Translations under genes and position numbers: made by a program
Part shown: piece by piece, positions 1-7,305 of the stretch
Layout: each line of letters starts with the position of its first letter
How positions within the stretch are numbered: the first letter of the stretch is position 1
The notes under the pieces: model-generated
Database searches by the model: none
Told to the model about the DNA's origin: nothing
Seen by the model: the letters and a program-made list of their open reading frames with translations, nothing else
Assembly: GCA_002440225.1 (NCBI GenBank)
Contig: DJSH01000031.1
Location: 1 to 25,841, forward strand
Source: Candidatus Segatella violae
Lineage (GTDB): Bacteria > Bacteroidota > Bacteroidia > Bacteroidales > Bacteroidaceae
Length of the DNA: 25,841 nt
Reading direction: 5' to 3'

Positions 1-19
1 TTTGCCCTTTCAGGGCGCA
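1..19. repeat. Fragment of the interspersed hairpin repeat
   Basis: The first 19 bases match 2968-2987 except for one extra C there, and they are the inverted form of the right end of the 85-bp repeat at 2852-2936. The DUF3987-type gene at 75-2846 therefore lies between two same-orientation copies of this repeat end. The window starts inside the element, so its left part is not visible. Confidence 0.7.
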
Positions 20-74
20 CGGCTTACTCAAACCTTACAGGTTAAATAATTTAGAATTTTAAAATGAAAACAAA

Positions 75-2846
75 ATGAGTGTAAATCTTATCATGGTGAA
101 GGAGGGCAGGAAAATAGCCCTCCCCATCACCTCGGAGGCGGAATACCGCCGACTGCGCGACTCTAGCGCACAACAGGCCAACCTGCGGCTCGCCCGACAA
201 GGCAACCAAGCCGCCAAGCGTCGCCTCATCCAGTTTAATTATTCGGGCTATTACCCGCAGGGCGTGGTGAAGGGCTGCAAACTGCCGAGCCAAGCCTTCG
301 GCTTCGACATCGACGACCCTAAGGAGTTTGAGCGAGTGGCCCATCTGCTGCTCGAATCCGCCCCAGTTTCCAATGGGGCCTCTCTCGCCAAGCGACTTGG
401 CCTCTTGATGTTGGAGCGAAGCGCCAGCCAGGGCGGCCACGCCGTGTTCATGCGAGAGAAGGGGAAGACCATCCTGGAGAATCAGGTGCGCATCGCCCAA
501 GCCCTCGACTGCGAACTCGACACCAACGCCCACGATGTGAACCGAGTGTATTTCTCCACCACAGCCCATAAAGAGGAACTGCTCTTCCTCTCGCCCCAGC
601 TCTTCGCCGACCGCTACGGCATGAGCCCCGGAGCCGACAAGCAATCGGTGGAAGAGGAGGCCCGCATCCTAGAAGACCGAGAGCGATGGGGCAGGGAAGA
701 ACTCCCCCCTGGAGCCCATAGCGCCAACAAACACTTCAAGCCATCGGCTGTTCAACATCCAGGCATTCAACATCCAGGCATTCAACATCCAGGCATTCAA
801 AATCCAGGCATTCAAAATCCAAACATTCAACATCCAAGCATTCAACATCCAATCACCAATGATTCATCCAATCCAAACCCTCCAGTCGCTCAAGCAGCGA
901 ACCAATCTGCAGGCTCTGTTCATCATCCTGCTCATCCTCTATCTGATTCTCTTCTGTCTGCCCCAGCTCACGCTGGCGGTGATCCTGATGCTGCTCATCT
1001 CGGGGCTTCACCAGCTGCTCAAGGCTCTGCTGCCAGCCCAATGCAAAGCCAGCAAGAACCTCAGATAGAAGCGCAGCAGGGCTATATGATGCAAGGGCAG
1101 CAAGCCGAGCCCAATTATCTGGGAATCCCCTACAAGGTGATCATCTCGAAGTGGTGGCAGATGTACAACGGCGGCCTCACCCCCGTGAAGTCGAACCGCG
1201 ACGTGCTCACCTTCGAACTCGCCGTAAACCTGCGCCACATCTGCGGCTTCGACCGCCAGCTGATGGACCAGGTAATCCCCTGCTACGACGGATTCTCGGA
1301 GCAAGAGAAGATGAAGTGCATCGACTCTGCCCTCGCCGAGAAGCGCACACAGATGCCCCGCCGACTGCGCGACCTGCTCTCAGCCCTCAAGACCGACTAC
1401 CTGGCCTCGCCCAACTTGGCCGACAGCAATCGCATCATCGACGCCCTCGACGAGGCGGGACAGCAAGACGACCTCTACTTCTATCAGCAGCTGCCCCCTC
1501 TGCCACAAGGCGTGAGCGACAGCGTGGAAGCAGCCGGACGCCCCCTCTGCATGGCCACCCTCGTAGCTATCGCCCCCGCCATGGGCACGCTAGCCACGGG
1601 CGTGAAACTCGACGTGCACGGCACCCCGCGCGGGCTCAACCTCGTCAGTTACATCTGCGGCGAGTTTGGCTCGGGCAAGGGACAGCTCGACCCCATCATC
1701 GCCGCCTGGATGAGCGAACTGCAGTCGCAAGCCGACGTATACACGCAGCAGGAGGAGGAATGGGCGCAGAAAACCCGACGCATGAAGAGCGGAAAGGCTC
1801 CCGAACAGCCCAAGCTGCCCGTGCGCATCCTGCCCCTGAACAACACCCTCGCCAACATCGCCGAGCGACTCTCCAACACCCAGGGCAAGCACAGCTTCTC
1901 CTTCACCCCGGAGGCCGACACCGTGGCGCTGAAATGGAAAAACTCGATGAGCGACTTCAGCGTGATGCTGCGACAGGCCTACGACGGAAGCCGATACGAC
2001 CGGGAGGCGAAGAGCGCCGACGCCGTGAGGGTGCACATCCCCCAGCTGCTCTGGAACGTGACCATGTGCGGCACCCAGGACGCCCTCTACCGGGTGGTGA
2101 CCAACTACACCGACGGTCTGCTCTCGCGCATCGCCATCGCCCGCACGCCCGACAACACCTTCGCCCCGCTCTCCGACCATCCTGCCACCCTCAGCGAATA
2201 TCAGGCAGAGCGCATCAAGCAGATAGCCCATCTGCTGCCACTGATGGAAGGCACCGTGGTGCTCGACCGGCTGGAGCAACAAGGGCGCATCTGGCTGGAG
2301 CGCATCCGCCTGGAGGCGATGAAGAACGACGACCGTGTGCTAGCCCGACAGCGACTGCGTGGCTGCGTGAACGCCCAGCGCATCACCTGCGCCCTGTGGC
2401 TCGCCAAGGTGGCCGACCAGCTGCTGAAGAAGCACGGGATGGCTGGCTCTGAAAAAATGCTCCGCGCCGCCCCCGACCTGTGGAAGCAGATGCTGAGGAG
2501 GTTGCAGACGCCCAGCATGCTACAGCTCTTCGACCTCATCGCCGACTATCTGATAGACACCGACCTCTTCTACTTCCGCTCCAAGATAGAGGCTGCCTAC
2601 GGGTCGAAAAACTACACCTTCGGCTCCGGTCGCTCCTACAGGGGCAAGAACGACTCCATCTTCTCGCGCCTCGACCAAGAGTTTAGCTTGGAGCAAGCCA
2701 TGCAGCAGAGCATCGCCGTGAAGGGCGTCGGAACCACCATGAACAGCGTAAGGCAAATGCTGAAAAACTGGCGCAAGCAGGGGCTCATCACCCTTGTGGA
2801 AGGCAAACGCGGAAGCTTTCGCAAGTTGCAGGTATCCACGCCTTGA
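75..2846 (+). CDS. BT4734-like / DUF3987 domain protein
   Basis: A 923-aa protein. The N-terminal part (about 1-200) resembles the BT4734/VirE-N type domain of Bacteroidetes proteins, and the second half (about 450-850) resembles DUF3987. A P-loop-like GEFGSGKG lies at residues 529-536, so nucleotide binding is plausible. Between the two halves is a Q/P/N/A-rich linker (about 215-350) containing a five-residue repeat encoded by seven 15-bp units. The C-terminal 80 residues look like a winged helix. The ATG at 75 is chosen because an ATG at 64 runs into a stop after four codons, and the upstream DNA is A-rich as usual in this phylum. The family has no settled function. It occurs widely in Bacteroidetes genomes and has been compared with primase/helicase proteins of mobile elements. 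The gene is intact, alone on its strand and flanked by repeat copies. Family placement is from recognition, not from a search. Confidence 0.8.
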   Translation: MSVNLIMVKEGRKIALPITSEAEYRRLRDSSAQQANLRLARQGNQAAKRRLIQFNYSGYYPQGVVKGCKLPSQAFGFDIDDPKEFERVAHLLLESAPVSNGASLAKRLGLLMLERSASQGGHAVFMREKGKTILENQVRIAQALDCELDTNAHDVNRVYFSTTAHKEELLFLSPQLFADRYGMSPGADKQSVEEEARILEDRERWGREELPPGAHSANKHFKPSAVQHPGIQHPGIQHPGIQNPGIQNPNIQHPSIQHPITNDSSNPNPPVAQAANQSAGSVHHPAHPLSDSLLSAPAHAGGDPDAAHLGASPAAQGSAASPMQSQQEPQIEAQQGYMMQGQQAEPNYLGIPYKVIISKWWQMYNGGLTPVKSNRDVLTFELAVNLRHICGFDRQLMDQVIPCYDGFSEQEKMKCIDSALAEKRTQMPRRLRDLLSALKTDYLASPNLADSNRIIDALDEAGQQDDLYFYQQLPPLPQGVSDSVEAAGRPLCMATLVAIAPAMGTLATGVKLDVHGTPRGLNLVSYICGEFGSGKGQLDPIIAAWMSELQSQADVYTQQEEEWAQKTRRMKSGKAPEQPKLPVRILPLNNTLANIAERLSNTQGKHSFSFTPEADTVALKWKNSMSDFSVMLRQAYDGSRYDREAKSADAVRVHIPQLLWNVTMCGTQDALYRVVTNYTDGLLSRIAIARTPDNTFAPLSDHPATLSEYQAERIKQIAHLLPLMEGTVVLDRLEQQGRIWLERIRLEAMKNDDRVLARQRLRGCVNAQRITCALWLAKVADQLLKKHGMAGSEKMLRAAPDLWKQMLRRLQTPSMLQLFDLIADYLIDTDLFYFRSKIEAAYGSKNYTFGSGRSYRGKNDSIFSRLDQEFSLEQAMQQSIAVKGVGTTMNSVRQMLKNWRKQGLITLVEGKRGSFRKLQVSTP
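751..855 (+). repeat. Seven 15-bp tandem units inside the coding linker
   Basis: Seven consecutive units based on TTCAACATCCAGGCA run from 751 to 855; the first three are identical and the later ones drift. Because 15 is a multiple of three the frame is kept, and the units encode an I-Q-[HN]-P-[GNS] pentapeptide series in the linker of the DUF3987 protein. There are no spacers, so this is not a CRISPR array. Confidence 0.95.
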
Positions 2847-2851
2847 CGCTC

Positions 2852-2936
2852 GGGCTGAAAGCCCAAAAGCACCTAGCCTAGGGCAACGCCCTAGGTAGTT
2901 TGATGGAGATAAAGTGCGCCCTGTAAGGGCAAAAGC
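2852..2936. repeat. 85-bp three-hairpin interspersed repeat, copy A
   Basis: The element has three short hairpins in a row: GGGCT-gaa-AGCCC at its left end, CCTAGGGC-aac-GCCCTAGG at 2877-2895, and GCCCT-gta-AGGGC at 2918-2930. Copy B at 3486-3570 has the same length and layout, with the middle stem changed to a CCAGGGC/GCCCTGG pair, a compensated change. Right-end fragments occur at 1-19 and, inverted, at 2964-2987. This resembles REP-like palindromic repeats that are abundant in many Bacteroidetes genomes. Confidence 0.85.
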
Positions 2937-2987
2937 TTTATTCTTTTAAGTTTGCTAAAATAATGCTTTTGCCCCTTTCAGGGCGCA
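2915..2987. repeat. Inverted repeat-end pair (REP-like doublet)
   Basis: The right end of copy A (2915-2936, TGCGCCCTGTAAGGGCAAAA and two more bases) is followed 27 bp later by its inverted version at 2964-2987, with small differences. The intervening DNA continues the symmetry weakly (TTTATT and AATAA around it), so the whole could fold as one long hairpin between the two left-end genes. Confidence 0.75.
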
Positions 2988-3052
2988 TTCTTGATTACTT
3001 ATGAAACTTGAATATTTGATAATTCGATAATTCATTTAAAAAAGAACGATAG

Positions 3053-3532
3053 ATGATGGAAAGTATAGGCAATGATTATCCCACGTTTGTGTATATGTGG
3101 CGATTGATTCGCCGCACGCACCGTTCCTTCCACGACAGGCACAAGCTCTTCTGTCCGCGTCGCATCCTGCAGGAGTGGTTGCCCGAACTGGCTACCGACG
3201 AGTTCATTCTTGAGGTGTGCGACAGGGCGGGCGTCTCGGGCTTCACCCTTCTGCCTCATCCCGCCCTGGACCCCGTGCCCTGCCGGGAACTGATAAGGGG
3301 TGTGCTCTCCATGGTGCTCGACACGGGGGTGAGAAAGCTGCGGCTGCCCTTGCTCGACAAGGCCTACAGCGAGGTGTACCCCAACAGTTACCCCATCAAC
3401 GTCAACAAGATGGGGCGCCCGGAATATGGGAAGAAAAATAATAGGAAGAAAAATAATAGGAAGAAAAATCAAGCAGTATGGTCACGGGCTGAAAGCCCAG
3501 AAGCACCTAGCCCAGGGCAACGCCCTGGGTAA
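3053..3532 (+). CDS. Hypothetical protein with low-complexity C-terminus
   Basis: A 159-aa reading frame with no domain I can name. Residues 1 to about 125 look like a normal folded protein (aromatic and basic N-terminus, then a stretch rich in Pro, Leu and Cys), and similar proteins seem to accompany DUF3987 genes in Prevotella-like genomes, though this is from memory. Residues about 126-142 are Lys/Asn rich, encoded by a 15-bp tandem repeat. The last 14 or so residues are read from the 85-bp interspersed repeat copy B, and the stop codon is inside its middle hairpin. The original C-terminus was therefore probably nearer residue 125. No signal peptide or membrane segment is seen. There are two adjacent ATGs at the start (3053 and 3056) and either could be used. 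Confidence 0.65.
   Translation: MMESIGNDYPTFVYMWRLIRRTHRSFHDRHKLFCPRRILQEWLPELATDEFILEVCDRAGVSGFTLLPHPALDPVPCRELIRGVLSMVLDTGVRKLRLPLLDKAYSEVYPNSYPINVNKMGRPEYGKKNNRKKNNRKKNQAVWSRAESPEAPSPGQRPG
3428..3472 (+). repeat. 15-bp tandem repeat at a gene 3' end
   Basis: Three near-identical units of GGAAGAAAAATAATA type follow one another and encode the KKNNR series near the end of the upstream reading frame. They directly precede interspersed repeat copy B. Confidence 0.85.
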
Positions 3533-3570
3533 CCTGCAAGAGGCAAAGTGCGCCCTGTAAGGCCAAAAGC
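3486..3570. repeat. 85-bp three-hairpin interspersed repeat, copy B
   Basis: Same length and hairpin order as copy A at 2852-2936. The middle stem is CCCAGGGC-aac-GCCCTGGG, so both arms changed together compared with copy A, while the third hairpin has lost one pairing (GCCCT against AGGCC). It contains the stop codon of the 3053-3532 reading frame. Confidence 0.85.
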
Positions 3571-3575
3571 ATAAA

Positions 3576-3618
3576 ACCCCTCGGAGGATGAGTAGAGTAG
3601 AGAAGTCCTCCGGGGGGA
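3576..3618. other. Long inverted repeat (hairpin)
   Basis: CCCCTCGGAGGA at 3576-3587 pairs with TCCTCCGGGGG at 3607-3617 with a single G-T wobble, around a 19-base loop. It lies between repeat copy B and the terminator of the tRNA gene. It is not followed by a T run on either strand, so it may be part of a longer repeat rather than a terminator. Confidence 0.6.
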
Positions 3619-3632
3619 TGAGTTAAGAAACA

Positions 3633-3672
3633 AGAAACCCCGCAAAATCTTTCGACTTGCAGGGCTTTTCTT
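3633..3672 (-). terminator. Terminator after tRNA-His
   Basis: Read on the minus strand, AAGAAAAGCCCTGC pairs with GCGGGGTTTCTT across a 15-base loop, with G-T wobble and a small bulge, and is followed by a T-rich stretch. It begins two bases beyond the tRNA 3' end. Confidence 0.6.
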
Positions 3673-3673
3673 G

Positions 3674-3748
3674 GGTGGAAGGTGGGACTCGAACCCACGA
3701 CATTCAGAACCACAATCTGACGCTCTAACCAACTGAACTACGTCCACC
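3674..3748 (-). tRNA. tRNA-His (GTG anticodon)
   Basis: The minus strand folds as a complete cloverleaf: a D arm with GTTCAGTTGGTTAGAGC, an anticodon stem TCAGA/TCTGA around loop TTGTGGT (anticodon GTG), and a T arm with GGGTTCGAGTCCC. The histidine identity feature is present: an extra G at position -1 (3748) opposite discriminator C73 (3674). The acceptor stem has one C-T mismatch at pair 6-67. The 3' CCA is not encoded. It is transcribed from its own promoter at 3790-3821. Confidence 0.95.
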
Positions 3749-3789
3749 ATGTTAGCTTGCTCATAAAGGTTGTTCCTTTTAAGCGAGTG

Positions 3790-3821
3790 CAAAGGTACTA
3801 CTATTTTTTTGTTCCACCAAA
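3790..3821 (-). promoter_or_regulatory. Consensus Bacteroidetes promoter of tRNA-His
   Basis: On the minus strand a -33 TTTG (3821-3818) is followed after exactly 20 bp by TACCTTTG (3797-3790), matching the TTTG / TAnnTTTG pattern of the Bacteroidetes primary sigma factor. The box ends 41 bp upstream of the tRNA 5' end. Confidence 0.8.
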
Positions 3822-3884
3822 TTTTTTGGCGACTTTTTTTGAAAAAAGTGACATTTTCCCTGCTTTTCGACACTTTCTCTAGAT

Positions 3885-3920
3885 AAAAGTGCTCCAAGCT
3901 GTGGGAGAATGCCACTTTTT
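3885..3920 (-). terminator. Terminator after secG
   Basis: On the minus strand AAAAAGTG and CTCC pair with GGAG and CACTTTT around an internal loop on one side, ending in a T run. It is placed 47 bp after the secG stop codon, separating the secG transcript from the tRNA-His promoter. Confidence 0.55.
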
Positions 3921-3967
3921 CTTCTTACATTTTTTCTAATAGCTGTTGTGCTACTAGCCCGGTCTAA

Positions 3968-4387
3968 TTACTTGGCTGGGCTGGCTGGCACTACAGGGGC
4001 TGCCTTCTGGCCATTGGCTGCTGGGGCTGCTGAGCCATTGGCTGCTGGAGCTGCCGCACCCTTCTGGCTGCCTGCTGCCTGATCGCCCGTGGCACCTGGC
4101 ATTGCTGGCAGAGCAGTCTGCTCCTGGGTAGCGCCTTCCATCACGCTGCTGTCGCCAGTAGCCTGAGGGGCAACGTAAGCGCAAGCCACGCTGATGAAGA
4201 CCATCGCTGCTGCGAGTCCCCATGTAAGTTTTTCTACGATGTCGGTGGTCTTGCGAACACCCATGATAGAGTTGGTTGAAGAGAAGTTGCTTGCAAGTCC
4301 ACCTCCCTTAGATTCCTGGATGAGCACGATGAAGATCATCAGCAATGACACCAGGACAATTAATACTACAAATAATGTGTAAGCCAT
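3968..4387 (-). CDS. secG: Preprotein translocase subunit SecG
   Basis: A 139-aa protein with two membrane segments (about 2-21 and 53-72) joined by the conserved cytoplasmic loop that contains the QESKGGGLASNF motif (residues about 24-35). This is the SecG signature: the small SecYEG subunit that assists preprotein movement through the inner membrane. The region after residue 75 is an Ala/Pro/Gly/Gln-rich tail of about 65 residues, longer than in E. coli but common in Bacteroidetes SecG. The tail includes a duplicated AAPAANG unit encoded by a 24-bp direct repeat (4011-4057). The gene lies last in the minus-strand block after the TPR gene. No promoter is seen in the 135-bp gap before it, so it is probably cotranscribed. 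Confidence 0.93.
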   Translation of the reverse strand: MAYTLFVVLIVLVSLLMIFIVLIQESKGGGLASNFSSTNSIMGVRKTTDIVEKLTWGLAAAMVFISVACAYVAPQATGDSSVMEGATQEQTALPAMPGATGDQAAGSQKGAAAPAANGSAAPAANGQKAAPVVPASPAK

Positions 4388-4447
4388 TTTTTAATTTTAA
4401 AACTAGTTTTATTTATTATTATTTTTCTTCTTATTTCTTATATAGAG

Positions 4448-4521
4448 CCCTTGTTTCTTTCTCTAGAGAGAATCTTTATTTCCCCTTATAGCCCCCCTTG
4501 TTTCTTTCTCTAGAGAGAATC
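4448..4521. repeat. 27-bp direct repeat between TPR gene and secG
   Basis: Positions 4448-4474 and 4495-4521 carry the same 27 bases, each centred on the palindrome TTCTCTAGAGAGAA. The second copy ends one base before the stop codon of the TPR gene, so the gap seems to have grown by duplicating the gene's 3' flank. Each copy could form a small hairpin, but neither is followed by a T run on the minus strand. Confidence 0.85.
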
Positions 4522-4522
4522 A

Positions 4523-5287
4523 TCATTTCCTTTGGTTGGCGATGAGCTTTTCCAGGAACCTCATTTGGTCCTTGTGGTAGCCGTTCTTGCTAGGGTGCTG
4601 TCGGTCGAGTCGCTCGATGATGTCGAGGGCCCGCTGATACTTGCCCTGCTTGATGTAGATGCGGGCGAGGGTCTCGGTGAACACGCCGCTGTTCTCCGAC
4701 TCTTCGCTGGAGTCGCTTTCCTGGTTCAGCTGCGGCGTGTACTCAGGCTTGTAGTCCTCCCCGGAGTCCATCTTAGGCAGTTTGAATCCACCGTCCTCCA
4801 TGAAGTCGTCGATGAGGCTGATGGTGCGCGAAGGCTTTTCCTCCTCGGCTTCCCCCTCGGTCTCCATCAGGTAGGCCACATAGTCTACGGCAGCGTCGGC
4901 AGGTGTAGGCTTGCGCTTCTCCTTCTTCTCCTCCTCTTCGTCGTCCTTCGGGATGGAGCCCAGGAAATGGTCGATGAGGTCGCTGGTGCGGTCGCCCTTC
5001 TTGTCGTCGGCAGGCTGCAGATGGGTAGCCTCCTTCTCGCTTTCGGCTGGCTTCAGCTCGTAGTGGGCAGCCTCCACCATCTGGAAAATCACCTTGCGGT
5101 CGGTGATGTAGATGGCGGCTCGGCGCAGCTCTTCGTCGAAGCAGGGGTCGTGGAGCAGGTACAGATTTTGCAGCATCAGCAGGCGAGCCGTCTGGTAGTA
5201 TGGGTAGAGTGCCAGCAAGGCCCTCAAGTCGTAGAGGGTCTCACGGTTCATTTCCTCAGGATGTTGTATAAGTCTGCTTAGTTCCAC
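4523..5287 (-). CDS. TPR-containing protein of the lptE-secG cluster
   Basis: A 254-aa protein. The N-terminal 70 residues are helical (Tyr/Leu rich), the middle (about 90-200) is very acidic and Lys/Glu rich and probably disordered, and residues about 204-236 form one clear tetratricopeptide-type helix pair (ETLARIYIKQGKYQRALDII). No signal peptide is seen, so a cytoplasmic location is likely. In Bacteroidetes a protein of this type commonly sits between lptE and secG; its function is not known. It is likely transcribed from the sigma-54 regulator through lptE to secG. The gap of 87 bp to lptE contains short repeats of TTCACTCTT and no gene. Confidence 0.8.
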   Translation of the reverse strand: MELSRLIQHPEEMNRETLYDLRALLALYPYYQTARLLMLQNLYLLHDPCFDEELRRAAIYITDRKVIFQMVEAAHYELKPAESEKEATHLQPADDKKGDRTSDLIDHFLGSIPKDDEEEEKKEKRKPTPADAAVDYVAYLMETEGEAEEEKPSRTISLIDDFMEDGGFKLPKMDSGEDYKPEYTPQLNQESDSSEESENSGVFTETLARIYIKQGKYQRALDIIERLDRQHPSKNGYHKDQMRFLEKLIANQRK

Positions 5288-5374
5288 TTCTATTTTCTTA
5301 TATTTTATTCTTTTGTCACGTTCTTACGTTAGTGTTGAATTCTTCACTCTTCGTTATTCACTCTTCACTCCCCC

Positions 5375-5896
5375 TTACCAGTTGGCCACGGTGGCGTTGA
5401 ATATCTGGTCTACCAAGTCTTTTACGATTTGTGTAACCAGTTCCTCCTGTACGGAGGCAAGGCTCTGCGTGGTGTCGTAGGTCTTGGCGGAGGTAAACTG
5501 CCGCTCGAAGTCCTCGGCGTGGTTGGCGTTGTTGGTGAATCGCACGTTCACGGTGATGCTCAGCTCGGTTTGTGCCGAATAGCCTTCGCTAGACACCGAT
5601 TTGTTGCGCTGCGAGTATTGGGTAATCTCGCCCTCTATCTTCAGGTCGCCGTTGCGGGAAACCTGGCGCAGCTGGGTGTTGCTGGCAAACTTGTCCTTCA
5701 GCTCGTTGTTGAACATCGGGCCCATCGGTCCCCACACATACGAGCTTCTGATAGGGAAGTCTACGATTTGTATGGTCTTGGTCTTGGTGTAGTCGATGCT
5801 GGCTCCGTTGAACTTATAGCTCACCGAACAAGCCGCCATCACTCCCACTACCAGTATGACGCCTAGTATATATATGTACGCGCGTAAGTGCTTCAT
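5375..5896 (-). CDS. lptE: LptE-family LPS-assembly lipoprotein
   Basis: A 173-aa lipoprotein. Residues 1-23 form a signal peptide ending in a lipobox VMAAC, with lipidated Cys23 expected. The mature part starts with YKFNGASIDY and has the compact alpha/beta pattern of the Bacteroidetes LptE family, including a FNNELKDKF segment and a C-terminal helix ending in TVANW. By family knowledge LptE partners the LptD barrel in inserting lipopolysaccharide into the outer membrane. The ATG overlaps the stop of the upstream sigma-54 activator as ATGA (5893-5896), so translation of the two is probably coupled. The assignment of exact role is by family and gene order; it has low sequence similarity to the enterobacterial LptE. 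Confidence 0.87.
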   Translation of the reverse strand: MKHLRAYIYILGVILVVGVMAACSVSYKFNGASIDYTKTKTIQIVDFPIRSSYVWGPMGPMFNNELKDKFASNTQLRQVSRNGDLKIEGEITQYSQRNKSVSSEGYSAQTELSITVNVRFTNNANHAEDFERQFTSAKTYDTTQSLASVQEELVTQIVKDLVDQIFNATVANW

Positions 5897-7170
5897 TCTT
5901 CTTCTCCTTGGTCTATGTTAAATTTTTTGAGCTTCCGATAGAGCGTTCGGTCGGAGATTCCCAGTTCCTCGGCAGCCTTCTTTCTGTTTCCGTTGTTGCG
6001 CTCCAGGGCTCGGATGATCATCTGCCGCCCCAGGTCGCTCAGGTTGAGACTTTCGTTGTTGTTCTCGTCGTTGCTGCCGTTCTCCTCAATCTCCTCCACC
6101 TCGGCGTCTTCGGCCTCAGGCTTGAACACTTCTGCTTGTCGGCGATTCATGTTGCCCACCTCGGCAAGCTCGTTTAAGTTGCCCACGTTGGCGAATCCTC
6201 GCTCCCCGTTCAGGGCTCTCGCCTCGTCTAGCTGTTTGCGCAGGCTGTTCATCTCGCGGCGCAGGTCGCTCACGTTCCCCCTCAGTTCGTAGAGTATCTT
6301 GTAGAGCAACTCTCTCTCGCTGGCGTAGGAGTGCTCGCCCTTGTCGCTTGGCTGTATGGTGGCGAGCTGGGTGGTTTCCTCGTCTTGCGGGATAAACTGG
6401 GTGAGGGTCTTCACGTCAATCTCTCGCTCAGGGCTGAGGATAGACATCTGCTCGGTGATGTTCTTGAGCTGTCTCACGTTGCCCGGCCACTTGTATTTCA
6501 GCATCACCTGCTTGGCGTCCTCGGTGAGGGTGATTTTGGGCAGACGATATTTTTCGGCCATCTGCATGGCGAAGAGTCGGAAGAGCAGCAGAATGTCGCC
6601 GCCACGCTCCCTGAGGGCAGGCATCTGTATCGGAATGGTGTTCAATCGGTAGTAGAGGTCCTCTCTGAATCGGCCCTCGCTCACCGCCTTGCGCATGTTC
6701 ACGTTGGTGGCAGCTACGATGCGCACGTCGGTCTTCTTGATTTCCGTGCCGCCCACTCTGATGTATTCGCCCGTCTCCAGCACGCGCAGCAGTCGGGCTT
6801 GCGTCTGGATAGGCAGCTCGCCCACCTCGTCGAGGAAGATGGTGCCCTTGTTGGCAATTCCGAAGTAGCCCTCGCTCTCGCCTACGGCTCCTGTGAACGA
6901 CCCCTTCTCGTGGCCGAAGAGCTCGCTGTCGATGGTTCCCTCCGGGATGCTGCCGCAGTTGATGGCGAAATATTTCTCGCGTCGGCGTGGCGAATTGTCG
7001 TGGATCACCCTTGGGATAATCTCCTTGCCCACACCGCTCTCACCGATGATGAGCACGGAGAGGTCGGTCGGTGCCACCTGCAGGGCAACATCTAGAGCAT
7101 GGTTCAATCCGTCGCTGTTGCCGACGATATTGTAGCGCTGTTTTATTTTCTGAAGTTCGGAAGTATCCAT
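5893..7170 (-). CDS. Sigma-54-dependent transcriptional activator
   Basis: A 425-aa activator without an N-terminal receiver or sensor domain. The AAA+ domain starts almost at once: Walker A GESGVGKE at 43-50, the sigma-54 contact loop as GSFTGA at 90-95 (Ser for the usual Ala), and Walker B IFLDEVGELP at 111-120. Residues about 275-370 form a variable linker with a possible coiled coil and an acidic stretch. The C-terminus (about 385-418) is a Fis-type helix-turn-helix. It should remodel RNA polymerase-sigma-54, with activity set by something other than phosphorylation of its own domain. It overlaps lptE by 4 bp, a conserved neighbourhood in Bacteroidetes, hinting at envelope-related control. 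The start at 7170 lies only 8 bases after a TAATTTTG promoter box. Confidence 0.93.
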   Translation of the reverse strand: MDTSELQKIKQRYNIVGNSDGLNHALDVALQVAPTDLSVLIIGESGVGKEIIPRVIHDNSPRRREKYFAINCGSIPEGTIDSELFGHEKGSFTGAVGESEGYFGIANKGTIFLDEVGELPIQTQARLLRVLETGEYIRVGGTEIKKTDVRIVAATNVNMRKAVSEGRFREDLYYRLNTIPIQMPALRERGGDILLLFRLFAMQMAEKYRLPKITLTEDAKQVMLKYKWPGNVRQLKNITEQMSILSPEREIDVKTLTQFIPQDEETTQLATIQPSDKGEHSYASERELLYKILYELRGNVSDLRREMNSLRKQLDEARALNGERGFANVGNLNELAEVGNMNRRQAEVFKPEAEDAEVEEIEENGSNDENNNESLNLSDLGRQMIIRALERNNGNRKKAAEELGISDRTLYRKLKKFNIDQGEEE

Positions 7171-7178
7171 TTAGCTTA

Positions 7179-7186
7179 CAAAATTA
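7179..7186 (-). promoter_or_regulatory. -7 box before the sigma-54 activator
   Basis: The minus strand reads TAATTTTG (TAnnTTTG) ending 8 bases before the ATG. A -33 TTTG at 20 bp spacing is not clear. If used, the transcript would have almost no leader. Confidence 0.45.
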
Positions 7187-7239
7187 CACATTTTTTTTGT
7201 ATTCTCCGCATTTATAGCCCAAAAATAGAAGTTTTTTAA

Positions 7240-7305
7240 CTTTTCCCCTTGTTCCTTGGGCTTTTCTCCCTTGTTCGTTGGGCTTTTTCTCCTTGTTCCT
7301 TAGGC
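7240..7305 (-). repeat. Three 22-bp tandem units across the pdxA stop codon
   Basis: Units at 7240-7261, 7262-7283 and 7284-7305 follow the minus-strand pattern GCCcAAGGAACAAGGgGAAA, with few differences. The pdxA stop codon (7302-7300) is in the first unit read by the gene, so two units lie beyond the stop. 22 is not a multiple of three, so each unit is in a different frame. Related GGAAC-containing units also occur inside the last 20 codons of pdxA. Confidence 0.85.

Noticed and set aside
751..855. Regular 15-bp repeats as a CRISPR array
   Set aside because: Units are directly adjacent without spacers and lie in frame inside an intact coding region.
1151..2452. 433-codon open frame inside the DUF3987 gene
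   Set aside because: Arg/His/Pro-rich translation typical of a GC-rich frame shadow; the main frame has the P-loop and family features.
3469..3915. 148-codon minus-strand frame over the tRNA and repeat copy B
   Set aside because: It translates the tRNA-His gene and the interspersed repeat; not a protein.
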